The notes under the pieces were generated by a model, which was not told where the DNA came from, did not search any database, and worked only from the letters and a program-made list of their open reading frames with translations. From Pseudomonadota bacterium (GTDB taxonomy: Bacteria > Pseudomonadota > Alphaproteobacteria > Acetobacterales > Acetobacteraceae): 7,335 bases of DNA. The stretch's first letter is position 1. Each line of letters opens with the position of its first letter. The stretch covers positions 1 to 7,335 of the forward strand of contig JAKBCJ010000241.1 in the NCBI GenBank assembly GCA_021807975.1, given 5' to 3'. Shown piece after piece: positions 6,236 through 7,335 of this stretch. The position numbers were made by a program, and so were the translations under genes.

Positions 6236-7173
6236 GTCTCGCGGCCCCTGCCGATACGTTCCAATGCGCGCAACCGAGCGCTGCGGGAACGTGGATTCCG
6301 ATTGGTCTCATCGTCACCCGGACGCAGCGCCCTGGAGGCGATCATGCTGAAACCGGGCGTCTCGCGCGTCATCAGTCCGGCAGGATTGTGACGGGACGGA
6401 GACCCCGCCCGGCCCGCGGCCCGGGTCATGAAGCGCTTGACGATGCGGTCTTCCAGACTGTGGAAGGAAACCACCACCAGCCGGCCCCCGGGCGCCAACA
6501 GGCGGGCCGCCTGGTCCAGCGCATCTTCGATCTGCCGCAGTTCGTCGTTGACCTTGATCCGCAGCGCCTGAAAGCTGCGCGTGGCCGGATGGTTGCCGGA
6601 TTTGTCGGGCGGCAGAACAGACCGGACGATCTCCGCCAGACGGCCCGTGGTTTCGATCGGGGCTTCCGCCCGGGCAGTGACGATGGCCCGGGCGACCCGG
6701 CGGGAAGCGCGCTCCTCGCCCAGTTCGTACAGCACGTCGGCAAGATCGCGTTCCGGCAGGCCGTTCACCAGATCGGCGGCGCTGACACCCTGCCTGCCCA
6801 TCCGCATGTCCAGTGGGCCGTCGTGACGGAACGAAAATCCGCGTTCGGCGTCGTCGATCTGGAATGACGACACACCCAGATCGAGCACCACGCCGTTCAA
6901 CTCGGTGACGCCAGCCCCGGCCAGCAGCGCGGCCATATCGCCGAACGTACCATGCAGCAGATGCAACCGGCCAGGGAAACGGGCAGCCAAAGCCGCGCCA
7001 CGCTGAATCGCATCCGGATCGCGATCGATCGCATACAGCGTGCAACGGGCCTGTTCCAGAATCGCCGCCGCATAGCCGCCGCCGCCAAACGTGCCATCCA
7101 GATAGACGCCGCCATCGGACGGGGCCAACGCCTCCAGCACCTCGTCCAGCATCACGGGAATGTGACCGGTCAT
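6232..7173 (-). CDS. rsmH: 16S rRNA (cytosine-1402-N4)-methyltransferase RsmH (MraW)
   Basis: RsmH is a SAM-dependent methyltransferase that puts the N4-methyl group on C1402 of 16S rRNA in the decoding centre. The 313-residue product is the normal family length. It starts MTGHIPVMLDEVLEAL, the conserved N-terminus. It carries the SAM-binding glycine-rich loop DGTFGGGGY (residues 26-34), the acidic strand AIDRDPDA (48-55) and VLDLGVSSFQID (96-107). Further family blocks are RGFSFRHDGPLDMRM (111-125), ATRSFQALRIKVNDEL (197-212), VVSFHSLEDRIVKRFM (234-249) and the C-terminal NPRSRSARLRALE (293-305). The frame is open upstream to a TTG at 7263, but those 30 extra residues would lie inside mraZ and lack family similarity. 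I chose the ATG at 7173 because it begins the conserved motif and overlaps the mraZ stop as ATGA. No strong Shine-Dalgarno precedes it, so translation is probably coupled to mraZ. Its stop overlaps the ftsL start. Confidence 0.97.
   Translation of the reverse strand: MTGHIPVMLDEVLEALAPSDGGVYLDGTFGGGGYAAAILEQARCTLYAIDRDPDAIQRGAALAARFPGRLHLLHGTFGDMAALLAGAGVTELNGVVLDLGVSSFQIDDAERGFSFRHDGPLDMRMGRQGVSAADLVNGLPERDLADVLYELGEERASRRVARAIVTARAEAPIETTGRLAEIVRSVLPPDKSGNHPATRSFQALRIKVNDELRQIEDALDQAARLLAPGGRLVVVSFHSLEDRIVKRFMTRAAGRAGSPSRHNPAGLMTRETPGFSMIASRALRPGDDETNRNPRSRSARLRALERIGRGRET
6245..6249 (-). promoter_or_regulatory. Probable ribosome binding site of ftsL
   Basis: AGGGG on the minus strand lies within the end of rsmH, 9 bases upstream of the ftsL ATG at 6235. 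It supports that start, although coupling through the ATGA overlap may be more important. Confidence 0.45.
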
Positions 7174-7335
7174 GCCGGCACCGCGGTACGCAGGGTGAAG
7201 CCGGCGGCTTTGGCACGCTCCCGGGCCTCCGCCAGACGGCGGGCACCGGCCGAGGGTTCCCAAATCTGAAACGTATTGCGCGTGCCGATGAACATCAGTT
7301 CCTGCGCGACGCCGGCATGGGCCAGCAACGGGGCG
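7170..7335 (-). CDS. mraZ: MraZ, transcriptional regulator of the dcw cluster (3' end only)
   Basis: Only the last 54 codons are present; the start lies beyond the right edge. Reading on the minus strand from 7334 gives a protein end beginning APLLAHAGVAQELMFIG and continuing to a TGA at 7172-7170. The pattern of leucine-rich helix, 'HAGV', 'E(L)MFIGTRNTFQIWEP', then a charged Ala/Arg/Glu helix matches the end of the second SpoVT-AbrB-like repeat of MraZ, where 'hAgl..evvfvG....feIW' is characteristic. Family members are about 140-160 residues, so roughly two thirds of the protein is missing here. MraZ is known as a DNA-binding regulator of its own operon, usually the first dcw gene, binding repeats in the promoter upstream of itself; that region is not in the window. 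The stop codon overlaps the rsmH start in an ATGA, which supports both the reading frame and the identity. Confidence rests on motif and position together, because the fragment is short. Confidence 0.9.
   Translation of the reverse strand, partial: APLLAHAGVAQELMFIGTRNTFQIWEPSAGARRLAEARERAKAAGFTLRTAVPA

Larger units (their letters stand above)
1..7335 (-). other. Part of a dcw (division and cell wall) operon
   Basis: Seven co-directional genes in the canonical order mraZ-rsmH-ftsL-ftsI-murE-murF-mraY. Junctions: mraZ/rsmH ATGA (4-base overlap), rsmH/ftsL ATGA (4), ftsL/ftsI 9-base gap (5282-5290), ftsI/murE 17-base overlap, murE/murF ATGA (4), murF/mraY TGATG (1). No hairpin terminator can fit between genes. 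I infer one transcript started upstream of mraZ; internal promoters within coding sequence cannot be excluded by eye. Confidence 0.85.

Noticed and set aside
5468..6391. Plus-strand open frame of 307 codons opposite ftsL and the end of rsmH
   Set aside because: Arg-rich antisense translation of a Pro/Ala-rich coding region; no signal or domain is visible and it spans two genes on the other strand.
7174..7263. N-terminal extension of rsmH to a TTG start at 7263
   Set aside because: The extra 30 residues are not RsmH-like and lie entirely within the mraZ coding end; the ATG at 7173 begins the conserved MTGHIPVML.
1..7335. Search for a mobile element, CRISPR array, tRNA or defence genes
   Set aside because: The window is filled end to end by conserved dcw genes. 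I saw no inverted-repeat ends, transposase motifs, regularly spaced repeats or tRNA-like folds, and no composition break beyond the small mraY patch.

Overview
The window is a segment of a division and cell wall (dcw) gene cluster, with every gene on the minus strand. In the direction of transcription (right to left) the order is mraZ (3' end only), rsmH/mraW, ftsL, ftsI, murE, murF, mraY (5' end only). The sequence is clearly GC-rich. The gene order, the DNPR meso-diaminopimelate signature in MurE, the RsmH and MraY motif wording, and the long Ala/Pro-rich tail on FtsL all suggest an alphaproteobacterium. My best guess is Rhodospirillales/Acetobacteraceae, but that is from recall of family style and not from a search.

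Layout: positions 7335-7170 hold the C-terminal 54 residues of MraZ. Positions 7173-6232 are rsmH, 6235-5291 ftsL, 5281-3227 ftsI, 3243-1756 murE, 1759-362 murF, and 362-1 the first 120 codons of mraY. The packing is extreme. Every junction overlaps except ftsL/ftsI, so only nine bases (5282-5290) lie outside a coding region. There is no room for a terminator or a conventional intergenic promoter, so the seven genes are probably one polycistronic, translationally coupled unit. The promoter would lie upstream of mraZ, beyond the right edge.

How the genes work together: MraZ is the cluster's DNA-binding regulator and RsmH methylates 16S rRNA. FtsL and FtsI are septal proteins: FtsL is a bitopic scaffold protein, and FtsI is the transpeptidase that cross-links septal peptidoglycan. 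MurE and MurF add meso-DAP and D-Ala-D-Ala to the UDP-MurNAc peptide in the cytoplasm. MraY then moves the finished phospho-MurNAc-pentapeptide to the lipid carrier, giving lipid I. The left edge cuts mraY; in related clusters murD, ftsW and murG usually follow.

I found no RNA genes, mobile elements, CRISPR arrays or foreign islands, and no sign of an undescribed system. The points most worth a second look are protein-level: a long low-complexity tail on FtsL with an in-frame 15-bp tandem repeat, a Pro-rich C-terminal extension on FtsI, and a few unusual residues inside otherwise conserved Mur ligase motifs.
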